Source of the DNA: Taenia hydatigena
Taxonomy: Eukaryota > Platyhelminthes > Cestoda > Cyclophyllidea > Taeniidae
NCBI GenBank assembly: GCA_036345935.2
Contig: JADWOT020000009.1
Coordinates: 8,947,381 to 9,011,380, forward strand
Length of the DNA stretch: 64,000 bases
Direction: 5' to 3'
Both the position numbers and the translations under genes were made by a program. Numbering within the stretch: position 1 is the stretch's first letter; each line of letters opens with the position of its first letter. The notes under the pieces were generated by a model. It did not search any database and was not told the DNA's origin. It saw nothing but the letters and a program-made list of their open reading frames with translations. Shown piece by piece: positions 23,478 through 33,493 of this stretch.

Positions 23478-24332
23478 ATGACTGATCGTAGCAAGAAGTT
23501 CGAACAATTGGAAGAGCACATTGAGAGTGTCATCGATCATTGTCGTGAGGCCGGCATAATAGTTTGTGACTATCAACCGGGGGTGGCGTTCCACAAAAAA
23601 ATTAATGACTTGGTGCTAAAATTGCAGGTAAGCTCGTTGGTGCTGCTGAGAACTACACTTCCATATGTTGAAACCATTTGGTGACTTTGGTCGTACCCTG
23701 AATCAGTCAACCGAAAAAAGTTTGAGACATGGTAGCAGGTTCTGAACTTCCCGTGTACCTTAGCTTTGTTCAACGCATCCCTGCCTGGCAAATTTTGCGA
23801 TGCATGGCAAGGAAAAACGACTTTGAACCCACATTGCCTTAATCTGCCCAGAGCCCGCCGTAAACCCACCGTATTTTACTAGGGAGAATCTGCCACGTCC
23901 AAATACTCGATTGAGATTGACCCATGCATTTATTTTATTAGTCGGCATGTCTAGCACTTTGTCATTGTTGCCTTCCAGGATGTTGATCGGATGCAACAAG
24001 ATGTGCAAGATGTCCTCGTACCAGTTGCGGTATTTTCGAAGATAGACGCCGGTCAAAATCCCCAAATATACAGCCGAGAGTGCATGGAACGCGTAATAGC
24101 CCACAACGAAGTGGTTCGTGGGAAGCTGGAGAGCCTCCGCCGTTTTCGCTACCTATTGATGGCAGAGCTCTCGAAGCGGTTCCCTGGAGAAATGGCAAAT
24201 TACCGATCCATGCGCGATGACGCTGAGCCTTCCCAACAAGGTTCGCAACCAAACTCGAACGACAATCTCCTTCAGACCGGCGGGTCTAGCTCGGATGCTG
24301 GGCTCGAGTCCATTCTGCCATCCGCGCGATAA
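23478..24332 (+). CDS. MED10: Mediator complex subunit 10
   Basis: Two exons, 23478-23627 and 23979-24332, in phase 0, 167 residues. The match to MED10 runs almost end to end: KFEQLEEHIESVIDHCREAG against FDHLEEHLEKFVENIRQLG, IIVCDYQP against IIVSDFQP, NPQIYSRECMERVIAHNE against NPQLYTKECLERALAKNE, and LMAELSKRFPGEMANYRSMR against LIQELSKVFPEDMAKYRSIR. MED10 is a middle-module subunit of Mediator, which relays transcription-factor signals to RNA polymerase II. A Ser/Gln/Asn-rich extension of about 30 residues (PSQQGSQPNSNDNLLQTG) follows the conserved region and is absent from the human protein. Convergent with the ATP synthase d gene, with 297 bp between them. Confidence 0.93.
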
Positions 24333-24629
24333 ATTCGGCAGCACCCACCCCTTTCGAGCAGACCCACAGAAGCCAAACTCTCCTTTGTTTATTGCATACA
24401 GGGCATTGTATAACGACTCCCCCTTCGCTTTTCACACCGGAATTGCATTCATGGCCCACTTTACAAACATCGAACCGTGTATTGAGGGAAAGTGCCATAG
24501 ACAGCAATAGGCAGTTCAATGAGGGACGCGCCGTGTCATAATGGAGGGTTCTTCTTAAATCTATATTTAAAACTAGTTGCTACGCGGCACGTATGTAGAC
24601 ACCTCAAGCATCCGGGACGGATTGCGAAA

Positions 24630-25379
24630 TCAGCTGAAGTCCCAGTGGATTTTGGGTGCGGTATTCTGAAGCACTGTCTGGTTCTCAGTCTCAAGGGCTT
24701 CGCCGGTGCAGAATGGGTCCATATTGGTATCCGGGAAGTAGGTAACAATGATTTCGGGGATCATCTCGTCGAAAGGAGGCAGCATCTTCAAAGCCTCTTT
24801 CTAATTAAACAACAGTAGGTTAGACAGCTAGCTGAAAAATCCAAGGGTGGAATCACATGCACGCACCATTTTAGCGGCGTCCGCTTTCATACTCTCACAG
24901 GCCGAGACATGTTTCTTAACCAGGGCACTCTAAGACTGAAATAAACCATAAAAAAGTACTCTACCATCATGGTCGCTTGTGCGTCAACTGACTTGCCCAC
25001 ATTTTTGGAATCTGTTGGTAACGCAACTTGTAGTCCCATGTATTCCTTCTTGAACTTTTCAACGAGTCCCGGAACAGGTACTACCTTTTGGTAGTATTCC
25101 CAGTTGACTTCTGGGAGTTTTTCAGGCAGTGATGATATTCTAAATTTAATAAGAATGGTTGAATATGGTAAGAAATACTCTAGAAAAGTCAAGATTAGCT
25201 CCACATAATTAGAAAAGGAATGAAAGGAAAGAATTAGACAAGATATAGAAGCATTACTTCGAAACCAAACCATCGGTTTTGGCCTTTAGGTCTCGGAACT
25301 GTTCAAGCTGATGCTTGGGGCAGTGCTTATAGAGCTCAGTCCAATTAATTGCTGTTCGAGCAACACGCTTAGAAGCCAT
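24630..25379 (-). CDS. ATP5PD: Mitochondrial ATP synthase subunit d
   Basis: Four exons on the minus strand, 25379-25258, 25139-24965, 24929-24867 and 24800-24630, join in phase to give 176 residues (human 161). The start MASKRVARTAINWTELYKHC matches the family MAGRKLALKTIDWVAFAE. Next come LPEKLPEVNWEYYQKVVPVP (human LPENPPAIDWAYYKANVAKA) and GLVEKFKKEYMGLQVALPTD. The short third exon carries HVSACESMKADAAKM and the last exon ends FPDTNMDP...HWDFS. Subunit d is part of the peripheral stalk linking F1 to Fo in the inner membrane. The C-terminal half is diverged and longer than in vertebrates, but exon phases and the DEMIPEIIVTYFPDT pattern support it. Confidence 0.92.
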
Positions 25380-25689
25380 ACTCCCAGTGTCAGTGACTGT
25401 CACAACTCAGAAGACGAGAGAGACAAAGCGCAGTCCCTAGTCCAATCCCATTGCAAGTTGATGCCTATACATCAGTCAAGATCGTAATGTTGTTGCTGAA
25501 AATCTGTCAGAAAAACAGAAATAAATAATAAAGTTCCATAGTCGTAGCTTTTACGCGTACAGGTTTGGGCGCTGAGATTTTGTTGGGCAAGATGAATAGT
25601 AATTCTACGCGTTAAAGTATTTGTATAAGCTTAATTGTCAAATAATTTCGCTAATGCCCCCATCCATGCAAGGAAGCCTTGGTTTTCAT

Positions 25690-25945
25690 TTTCGAAAATT
25701 TGCAGTAATGTAATACTTAATTCTTTAAATGCGTTTTGTAGGCCAGAGGCGGGAAGTGAATTTGAACTACGTGACGGAGCAGCGCGGAGGCTCCTTGGAG
25801 CGTGACACGTCCTCGGCCTGAACTCCGTATCTCGCCTAGCTGTATTCATCACCCCCTTTATATATTAAAGATGTCTAAACGTACACAGACTTTCACTATC
25901 AAGGGTGACCAGGAGGGAGAGGAGGAACCCTCCACAGTAACCTTA
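25690..25945 (+). repeat. Second repeat family, longest copy
   Basis: Starts near AATGCGTTTTGTAGGCCAG, then AGGCGGGAAGTGAATTTGAA, GGAGCAGCGCGGAGGC, and a 3' part with ATGTCTAAACGTACACAG and GACCAGGAGGGAGAGGAGG. The last section stays open in the frame MSKRTQTFTIKGDQEGEEE. The corresponding section at 26590-26640 (minus) keeps the order but not the frame. Confidence 0.55.
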
Positions 25946-26194
25946 TTAATTATTTTGTTTGCATGCTGCCATGGCATAACCACTGAATTAAAATAGAATA
26001 CAGGATTAGGTCGTCGCACAACTGCCTTTTTTTTCATAAGAATACCTTTGAGTGTATTCTGCTGCTAAAAAACTCACACAATCTTACCGCCTCAGACTTA
26101 GACAAAAGTCATTGGATGCCGCAGTAATTTGATGAAGTGTAATTTACGGCGTGGAGTAATTAAGAGGCTACTAATATGACCTTTATACCATGTC

Positions 26195-26570
26195 TGTAGT
26201 GTCCCAAGACTTCCTTCAAAGACACAAGAAGGCATAGTACTAGGAGAGAATATATATTCAATGAACAGAGGGAACGGGCTGCATGTAGCGTCCCGAGGCT
26301 CCCTTAAGGCAAAAGAAGGCAAAGTGGCAGGGTAGAATATACATATTCACCAGACAGAGGGAAATATACTGCTGGCATGGCCCGGAGGCCAGCCCACGCA
26401 GCTAGGGCAATGTGGCCACCTCTGTGACCTTGACAGGAATCGGCAGCACAAACAGATAAAGCACTACACTGCAGATATGACCCTGGAAGCCAGCCCATGC
26501 GGCTAGGGCATTATGGCCACATGATTCACCGAAACCGAAATGGGTGATCATAACAAACAAAGTATTGCGA
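26195..26570 (-). mobile_element. LTR interrupted by another LTR of the same family
   Basis: The outer minus-oriented copy starts TGTAGTGTCCCAAGAC at 26195, stops at 26283, and resumes at 26469 with GATATGACCCTGGAAGCC after one copy of the 5-bp duplication, ending near AACAAAGTATTGCGA. Removing the insert restores the consensus order. Confidence 0.72.
26284..26468 (-). mobile_element. Solo LTR inserted in an older LTR, exact 5-bp duplication
   Basis: A 185-bp copy, TGTAGCGTCCCGAGGCTCCC to AAGCACTACA, flanked by CTGCA on the left (26279-26283) and CTGCA on the right (26469-26473). It is close to consensus and therefore younger than its host copy. Confidence 0.8.
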
Positions 26571-26589
26571 TGCTATCAGTTAAAACAAT

Positions 26590-26770
26590 AACATGAGGCA
26601 GTTGCGTTTGTAGAGGATTCCTCCTCTTCCTTCTGACCACCCTTGTTATTAGAAGTCTGGACACGCTTCAACATATTTATTATAAAGTACCACACTGCCC
26701 CGCTACCAGGTACAAATTGTTTCCCCGCCTCTGACCTACAAAGCACATTTAAAGAATGTGAGTATTACAG
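26590..26770 (-). repeat. Second repeat family, minus orientation
   Basis: Complement of TTAAATGTGCTTTGTAGGTC, AGAGGCGGGGAAACAATTTG, GTAGCGGGGCAGTGTGG and the purine-rich AAGGAAGAGGAGGAATCC. Confidence 0.55.
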
Positions 26771-27083
26771 CGTTTCTCTCGACATCAAATACTGAGTTAA
26801 TCGAACTGCTAAAATACCACAATGTGTCTTGCCGATACGGTTGCAAGCAAGTAAGTGCATACTCTATTTGTAGGTTCGTAGCTTAAAAGAATGCAAAGTG
26901 GCAATCGCCTCTAGTTTTCTTACATTCGACATAGACTATTGTATAAATCTAATTAAACAGATTGGTTTTACCAATATGCTTAGTTTGTGATAAGAAAATA
27001 GCAACTGAATATGCGTATAAAAATAGGGTAAATGCAAAGAAAATTCTGGATAAAATGTATTTAAGTTAAACTATAATCCGCAC

Positions 27084-27268
27084 TGTAGCGTTCCAAGGCT
27101 CCCTCGAAGGCAAAAGAAGGCAGACTGCTAGAGTAGAATACGTATATTCAACAACAGAGGGAAATAGGCCGCTGGCATGGCCCGGAGGCCAGCCTCCGCA
27201 GCTAGGGCAATATGGCCACCTCTGTCACCCTGAACGGAACCGTTAGTTCAAACAAACAAAGTGCTACA
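27084..27268 (-). mobile_element. Solo LTR
   Basis: A 185-bp copy, TGTAGCGTTCCAAGGCTCCC to AACAAAGTGCTACA, flanked by CGCAC (27079-27083) and CGCGC (27269-27273), 4 of 5 matching. Confidence 0.75.
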
Positions 27269-27334
27269 CGCGCTCTCAGAATTACTGATGATAAGACCTA
27301 AAAGCATGTTTCGTTATTTATTGTACTACTCATG

Positions 27335-27440
27335 TTTTGAAATGAGCTTTGTAGGTAAGAGGCAGGAGGAAAAATTTAACCTGGTTGTGAATTAACGTGG
27401 TACCTCCCCTGGTCCCGAGATGCCCTCATCTAAGATACTT
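27335..27440 (+). repeat. Second repeat family, truncated
   Basis: ATGAGCTTTGTAGGTAAGAG, GCAGGAGGAAAAATTTAACC and GTGGTACCTCCCCTGG follow the family order. The copy ends just before an LTR. Confidence 0.5.
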
Positions 27441-27455
27441 CGACTCCGCTACTCC

Positions 27456-28297
27456 TGTAATACTTTGCTTGCTTAAAATACCGGTTTCGGATCACAGAAG
27501 TCACCATATTGCTGGTCTCCGGACATGCCAGCAGCTCATTTCCTTGTCTGGTGAATATATATTCTACTCTAGCATTCTGCCGTCTTTTGCCTTTGAGGGA
27601 GCCTCAAGACGCTACATTGGTGGCAGCAGAAAGTGGACCCGACTCTCTGAGGTTTTTGTCCCGATCTCTACCGACTGTGGAATGTTGCAGCGGTGGGAAA
27701 GAAGTGCATGTGCTACGGATGGGCCAAGAACGACGTCCGCCTCCGGCATCCATCCCATCCCCGTGTTCTACACGAAAGCTATTAACAACTGAAGTGACAC
27801 TAACCATGGACCACCTGGAAAGGTTTCGTTCTAGAAATTGCTTATAATATATTTGCTTAAAGAGACCGGTTAGATGATGTCTCCCTACGGACATACTGAT
27901 GGTTGGAAGGACCTCTTATTCTGAACCTTGTTCCCTAGCTGGGCAAAATTTCAAGTCAAATGCACTGTCAAGAGGGATTACTGACGTTAATGTCAAGCGT
28001 CGCCTCAATCGCGTTGAATGTCGGCGGCTGGCATGGTTAGCTCGTGGGTGCTCCTTGCAGCACTGATTACTTTGTGATGGCTGACGCAGAGGCTCTACCA
28101 AAGGTCGCGTAGGGGACGACGCTAGAAAGAAGAGAGGACTACAGTCTTTGGTCAGGGTCACAGAGGTGGCAATATTGCCCTAGCTGCGTGGACTGGTGTC
28201 TGGGACATGCCAGCAGCTCGTTTCCCCCCGTCTGTTGAAAATATATTCTACCTTAGTATTCTGCCTTCTTTTGCCTTCAAAGGAGCCTCTGGACGCT
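27456..28297 (+). mobile_element. Candidate short LTR retrotransposon (TRIM-like)
   Basis: A 5' LTR at 27456-27616 (TGTAATACTTTGC... AAGACGCTACA) is followed at once by TTGGTGGCAGCAGAAAGTGG, which has the position and TGG start of a tRNA primer-binding site. About 525 bp of internal sequence comes next, ending in GATGGCTGACGC-type sequence, then a 5'-truncated LTR at about 28143-28297 in the same orientation. No gag or pol motifs are present, so it could only move with help from an autonomous element. It could instead be two neighbouring partial copies. Confidence 0.5.
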
Positions 28298-28751
28298 AAA
28301 ACTTTACATCCTTCCTCTTCTTACGATAAAAATGGCTATAAGCAATCAGTTTTTCTCATAACATAGCTAAAAGAAGGGGAGCGAAGGAAAGGAAAGAATT
28401 GCCTGCACTCATAGCCTCCTTTGTTAATCTTCCCTTTTCTTAAACATTTGTCTTTTAGCCAGTTCATTTGTTATTAGTCATTTTTTTAGGCCAACCTCAT
28501 CCATCAGCATCCCAGAATGTAGCCATGCACAGACCTCAGTTAGGCTTTTGCACCCGTTTTAAGTTGATTTTAACTTTTGCTATATTCAATTATTTTTATA
28601 TCAATCACATTTTTCCAAAAATTCTGCCAAAAGGCGTTTACTACAATACAGTATGAGTTTGCCGTTAATTCACAATACCGTTTCAAAATAAATTTCCAAA
28701 TTGTTTTGTTGTTTTATGTTACATTAATATTTATAAAATCCCTTCATTGCT

Positions 28752-31700
28752 ATGGCAACTCGGCAAGCTAACCATTTGATACCAAAGGATATATTTATAA
28801 ATCACATTGACACCTTTATATCTTCCCACATTGGCAAAGTTTGCACGCTTCTACATTATTTTCTAGGTATTGTTCAAATCAGTTTTCGGGTCTGGTGAAC
28901 AATCCGGTGAAGACGAGGCAAATTTAGGAGAAGGGGATGTCATTCCGACTTCACCAGCTGGATTCAATAACAACCTTTTCTGTACTCTCTCAAATCCTTT
29001 TGCTACTCTTGTTTGTCCGGCGACCGTGATTAGAGTTGGTTTATACTCGATTTCTCTGACCAAACTGACTAGTATGACAAGTGGATCGATCTGTACCCCA
29101 AAATTAAGCACTGCACTTACTTTATTTACAATATAAACGACGACGATCTACAAGTTGAAGAAGCTTTATGGATTGCAGAAAAACTTTATGAGGAATCTGA
29201 AGACTTTGAAAAGCGAAAAGTTTTCGTCCTACTATCGACTGTTCTTACTTGGGCACAAATACAGCACTTGCCGGACGCAAGTTTACAGTGTTTTTAACTC
29301 CCGGTTTAGGAAAACAATAAAACGAACTTTTACGATGTAGATTACATTAGACGAAAGGCTCATCGGCATTATGGCCGACATATTGCTGCAGAAAAGGAAA
29401 TTAAGAGGCTTGGTACTCTGGTAAAGGGTTACTTCCAGTTTACGATTCTTTAGAATAAGTTTAAACTTCTGACCTATGTAATTGCAAGTGGCATAACTTA
29501 TGGTGAGGAAAATGACATATTCCACCCATTTCTTAAGGCACGCTCATTATCACTGAAAACCATTTGCGTAATGTTGTATTATTAGGATGGATGGTTGAAC
29601 GAACCTGCTTTAAATGTGATCGGTGACGGCAAAAATTTAATACCAACAATCCATGTAAAAGATCTAGCGAGGTACATTTGAGCATTTTAAATGCAAGTCA
29701 TATTTAAGCTGGTGTCAGACCAGCCAGTTGCTCCTTTTGCTCCACTTATCATTATTAAAGGACCCATAATCTGGTTTCTTATTTAAAGTATAGCATACAA
29801 ATTACTGAATTTGTGTCCTACAACGCACTACATACTTGCTGTGGATGACGGTTACAGTACACTCCTAGAGATAGTTACGGTACGTTAAGTGAAGACTCAT
29901 AAATTGATGACGTAATGCACGAACAGAAAAATTCATTGAAAGCGACCAGAGTTGTGTTTGCAGTATAAATCTGCCATTTATCTACACACTTAAGATTGCA
30001 GTTTTATCATGGTTTAATCCTCTCGAAACAATTTTAGGCGATTTCTGAAATATTAACTACAGGAAAAGTGAAACATATTTCTGTAGAAGAAGCAAAGCAA
30101 ATGGACGATTTCACGGTAATGTCCACATAAAATTGGAGTAAATATAAGTGTGTCTATTCAATAACGACTTATCCAGTAACCCTTAATGAAAAACACTAAA
30201 CAGAATTTATTTTATCCACTGCATTCGTGTAATTGCAAGTTTCGCTAGTTCGTAAGGAAAAGGTTTAGAAATATGTATTAGTTATCAACAATTACCGCTT
30301 TGACTTATGTGAACTAATTATCTTTCTCCAGCAAAAGCACATTGACAGCCTCACTTTAAATTTGCGCTTGGAAGCGCAGTTTGTGCATGAAAACTTGCCT
30401 TTCAAGTGGGTCAGCGAAAATGGAATGGTTAGGTCGATAGGAAGGATAGTGAAAGAGTTCAAACTTGCAAGAGGCTTACTAGTAAGTTCATTTTTCAGTT
30501 CACCTCATATTTCATGAGGCAACGAAAATTATCCAAACTCTTGCGAAAATGACATTGCTCCAAACACACATAAAATAATTCATTTTGGTAAAATACTTGA
30601 GCTCTAACTTATGATAAAGTGAGTTAGTCACCTGAATATAACATAGCAAAAGGAAAGATTTTGGTGTTTACATTGCAGGAATGTGGTAACACCATATAAA
30701 GTCGACCTTAGAAATTATAGTTTTATTCCGTTAGTCCTTATCATGCCTACCTAAATTAAGTTTATTCCCATGAAACTCTTCATTTAAAGCCAATTAGAAT
30801 ATGCGTCCTGGGTCCACCACTGTCAGGAAAGTCTAAACTTGCCCAACTGCTCAGCGAGTACTACTCCGTGACACACGTTCACGTCAAGGGGGTCATTGAA
30901 GCCAGAATAAAGGAATTGGTGAGTCCAGTCTCCTATCCAAACTGTCATCCACTTCCCATCACGAGTGTCAATGCCAATACCGTGGTGACTCCGCAATCTA
31001 AGTTGCTCCTGTCAATATTAGGAAGAACAAGTTAATTCAATGCGTAGAAACACATCAGACAGGGGTGAAGATGATGTGGAAACTGAGGAGGAGGCAAGTG
31101 ATGAAGACTACGATGCAGCCATCAAAGGCGATGTGAATCCCTCTGCACTGTTGAAACAAATAAAGACAACTCTCTCCTCTGAGAAGGGTCGTCTAAGCAA
31201 TGCAATGGTCTGCAGGTGTGCCACCCACGTGTCCTTTCCCATTCCACCACTTCTCACTTCAATAACACTTATTGCTCTTAATGCTCAATTGTTGGCTAAG
31301 CGCGTTGCAAACCGATTTCTTCATTAGTTTTATAAAGAGACGGCTAAGTTCGAAGGAGTGCTTAAACCAAGGATACGTTCTCGATGGCTTCCCCAAGACA
31401 AGAGCACAGGCGGATCTACTTTTTGGCAGTACGCAAGTCTCATTCCACTTTGCCATCTGATAGCACTGCGAAGAGTAGTTTGGAATGCTGTTGAGGAGAG
31501 GCTTCGTGAGTAGAGTTGCATTTTCCCACCCAAGATGATGAAGTCGTGGAAGAAATGGAGGAGACTGAAGAAATCAATGAGGCCACGGAGGAGGCGACCA
31601 CACAGCAACAACCCGATCCGCAGGACCAGGTCGTCCAGCTCAACAGAGAGCGAGCAGCTCGTGAACGCAGCATTCCCAATGTGACTGACGAGAGTGACTT

Positions 31701-33033
31701 CCTGGGCAAAGTTGCGCTCTCGCCAAACCCCAATTCGCTGCCTAAGGGGATTCTTCCCGCCTGCGTCATTTTCCTCCAGGCCACAGATGCCTTCCTCTTC
31801 AACCGAGTCCTCCGAATACCCAACGATGAGGTGAGGTGCTCACACAACGATGAGGAGGGCTTCCTCCGACGTCTCCTCATCTATCGCCACGCTCACGCCG
31901 GGTCCGAGGTGGCAGCTCTCATGGCCAGTGGCGAGTTACGAAAGGCTCTCGATTCGGAGTACCTCAAGAAGATCACAGCAGGAGAGGCGAGTACGCTGAC
32001 CTCAACTGAGCAGATAGTTCCTCTGATGGCAGGCAGTATTGCCACCAATACACTGTGTGCCTTTTTCGAGGACAGAGGTGTTCGTGCCTTCAACTTTGAT
32101 GTCGAGACTGACACATCGGGAGTAAGTTGGGCAGCCTAATTACTACTTCTTCACATCACACTTTTTTGCAAGTGCCTCCTGTACTCAAATCCGCAAAAGA
32201 TATTGATGCAGGAAATATGTCAGAAGACTCGTTGTAGCGCCTCAGACTGTTTTCAAATGAGGCATCCAAACGCATCGCCAAATGCTTTGCTGTTAACAGC
32301 ACTTTTCAAGATGCTTACTACTTGCGAAGTGTGGTATACTGAATTCCAATCGCTTATTGCCACTACAATATCACTAATTGAAACAGGTCTTTAACGAAAT
32401 CGAGAGAAAAATATGCACTGCAATCGGTCCACCAAGAAACTATGGGCCCACATCGAAGACAGTGACGATAAGAGACAAAATACGTTTGAAGAAGGAGGAA
32501 GAACGCCACGAGTTGGAGAAGGCACGAGAGGCTGAGGAATTTCGGCGCCATGAAGCCTGCAAACGCGAATTCGTAGGTTGACAATCAACTTTTTCCATCC
32601 AGCATTCTGTAACCCTTCACTGAGTGCATGCAAGCACAATTTCTCCATAACACATGCATACATCGAAGGAGAATAGCCATCGACTTGGATAACTAATTTC
32701 TCATTATTTTCAAAGTCCGATCTTCTGGAAAGAGTGCGCACAGACGAAGATGAGGCATTACTGAAGGCATCGAAACCGCTGCGCGAGTTCTTGGCCCGAT
32801 TCGTTATGCCAACTCTCTCTAAGGGTATTTTTGAGTGCATCTGGAGACGACCGGAGGATCCGGTTGATTATCTGGTAATGCTTTCACGACGCCTACTTTG
32901 GACAACTCCACATGAATTCATTATAAGCTCAAGTTGATTAACAAAATGGGTCCACCAGGATTTACAAATGAATGCAATCTTCTTCAATTTTTAGGCCGAA
33001 TACCTCTTCAGAAATAACGAGCAAGTGGATTGA
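28752..33033 (+). CDS. AK7: Adenylate kinase 7 (ciliary, with C-terminal Dpy-30 motif)
   Basis: Sixteen exons in phase encode 826 residues (human AK7 723): 28752-28838, 28867-29034, 29073-29276, 29310-29420, 29454-29537, 29586-29671, 29789-29879, 30038-30115, 30332-30481, 30790-30918, 31022-31215, 31328-31436, 31516-32121, 32387-32572, 32716-32874 and 32995-33033. The N-terminal Rossmann-like half is recognisable (EDFEKRKVFVLLSTVLTWA; GDGKNLIPTIHVKDLA). The kinase P-loop is CVLGPPLSGKS (exon 10) and the NMP/core block is NQGYVLDGFPKTRAQADLLF. The end, VMPTLSKGIF...RRPEDPVDYLAEYLF, is the Dpy-30-type motif of AK7. Exon 13 carries an acidic and Gln-rich insertion not in human. Two introns use GC donors and several are under 40 nt. 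AK7 supports nucleotide balance and motility in cilia and flagella. AATAAA lies at 33140-33145. Exons 10-16 are duplicated in inverted orientation downstream. Confidence 0.93.
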
Positions 33034-33493
33034 GCCTATGAATGCGAGGCGATTAATGTATTCAATAGGGCCTTCTCCCACATTATTGCATGCTGCGTCG
33101 TTTGTGTAGCTAAACCATTGTTGCCTTTGTGCATTCTATAATAAACGCTTTACTTCTGTGCCATTGGTTGCCTCGTGTGTCTCCTAAAATTGATGGTATT
33201 AACACCCACCACTAAAATAGTGCTACTGAATAACATTTATTAACACTGCATCAACGGCAGCTGCACCTCCTCCGCGGTTCAATGGCAAATTTGTCGGAGG
33301 TGTTTGTTTCCTTGTTGCCGTTTGACTCTTCACTATCGCGTTTATTAAACTAATAAATTATTTAAAGTGGTCATATTCAAGGAGAGCGCACTTGCGCAAT
33401 TTGTTTCTTTGCATAAGGCTTGTGCTACATTTGTTCACAAATAAAGAATGGATAAGATTACGAAGTTTTCATTTTTGACTTGGACGCAATCGA
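30781..33493. repeat. Left arm of a 2.7-kb inverted repeat
   Basis: Every base x here pairs with 68945-x in the right arm with no indel noticed. It begins 9 nt before exon 10 of AK7 and ends about 460 nt past the stop. Differences seen (near 32155, 32214, 32362 and 32666) all fall in introns. Confidence 0.95.
33140..33145 (+). terminator. AATAAA polyadenylation signal of AK7
   Basis: A canonical AATAAA 106 nt after the AK7 stop codon. The mirrored copy is at 35805-35800. Confidence 0.7.

Larger units (their letters stand above)
25380..28751. other. Intergenic interval dominated by LTR-family repeats
   Basis: No conserved coding exon was found. It holds two copies of the second repeat family on either side of a nested LTR pair, then a solo LTR, and a candidate short LTR element at 27456-28297, listed separately. 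Confidence 0.65.

Noticed and set aside
31440..31880. 146-codon frame on the minus strand, repeated at 37065-37505
   Set aside because: It is the antisense shadow of AK7 exon 13. Its duplication simply reflects the inverted repeat.
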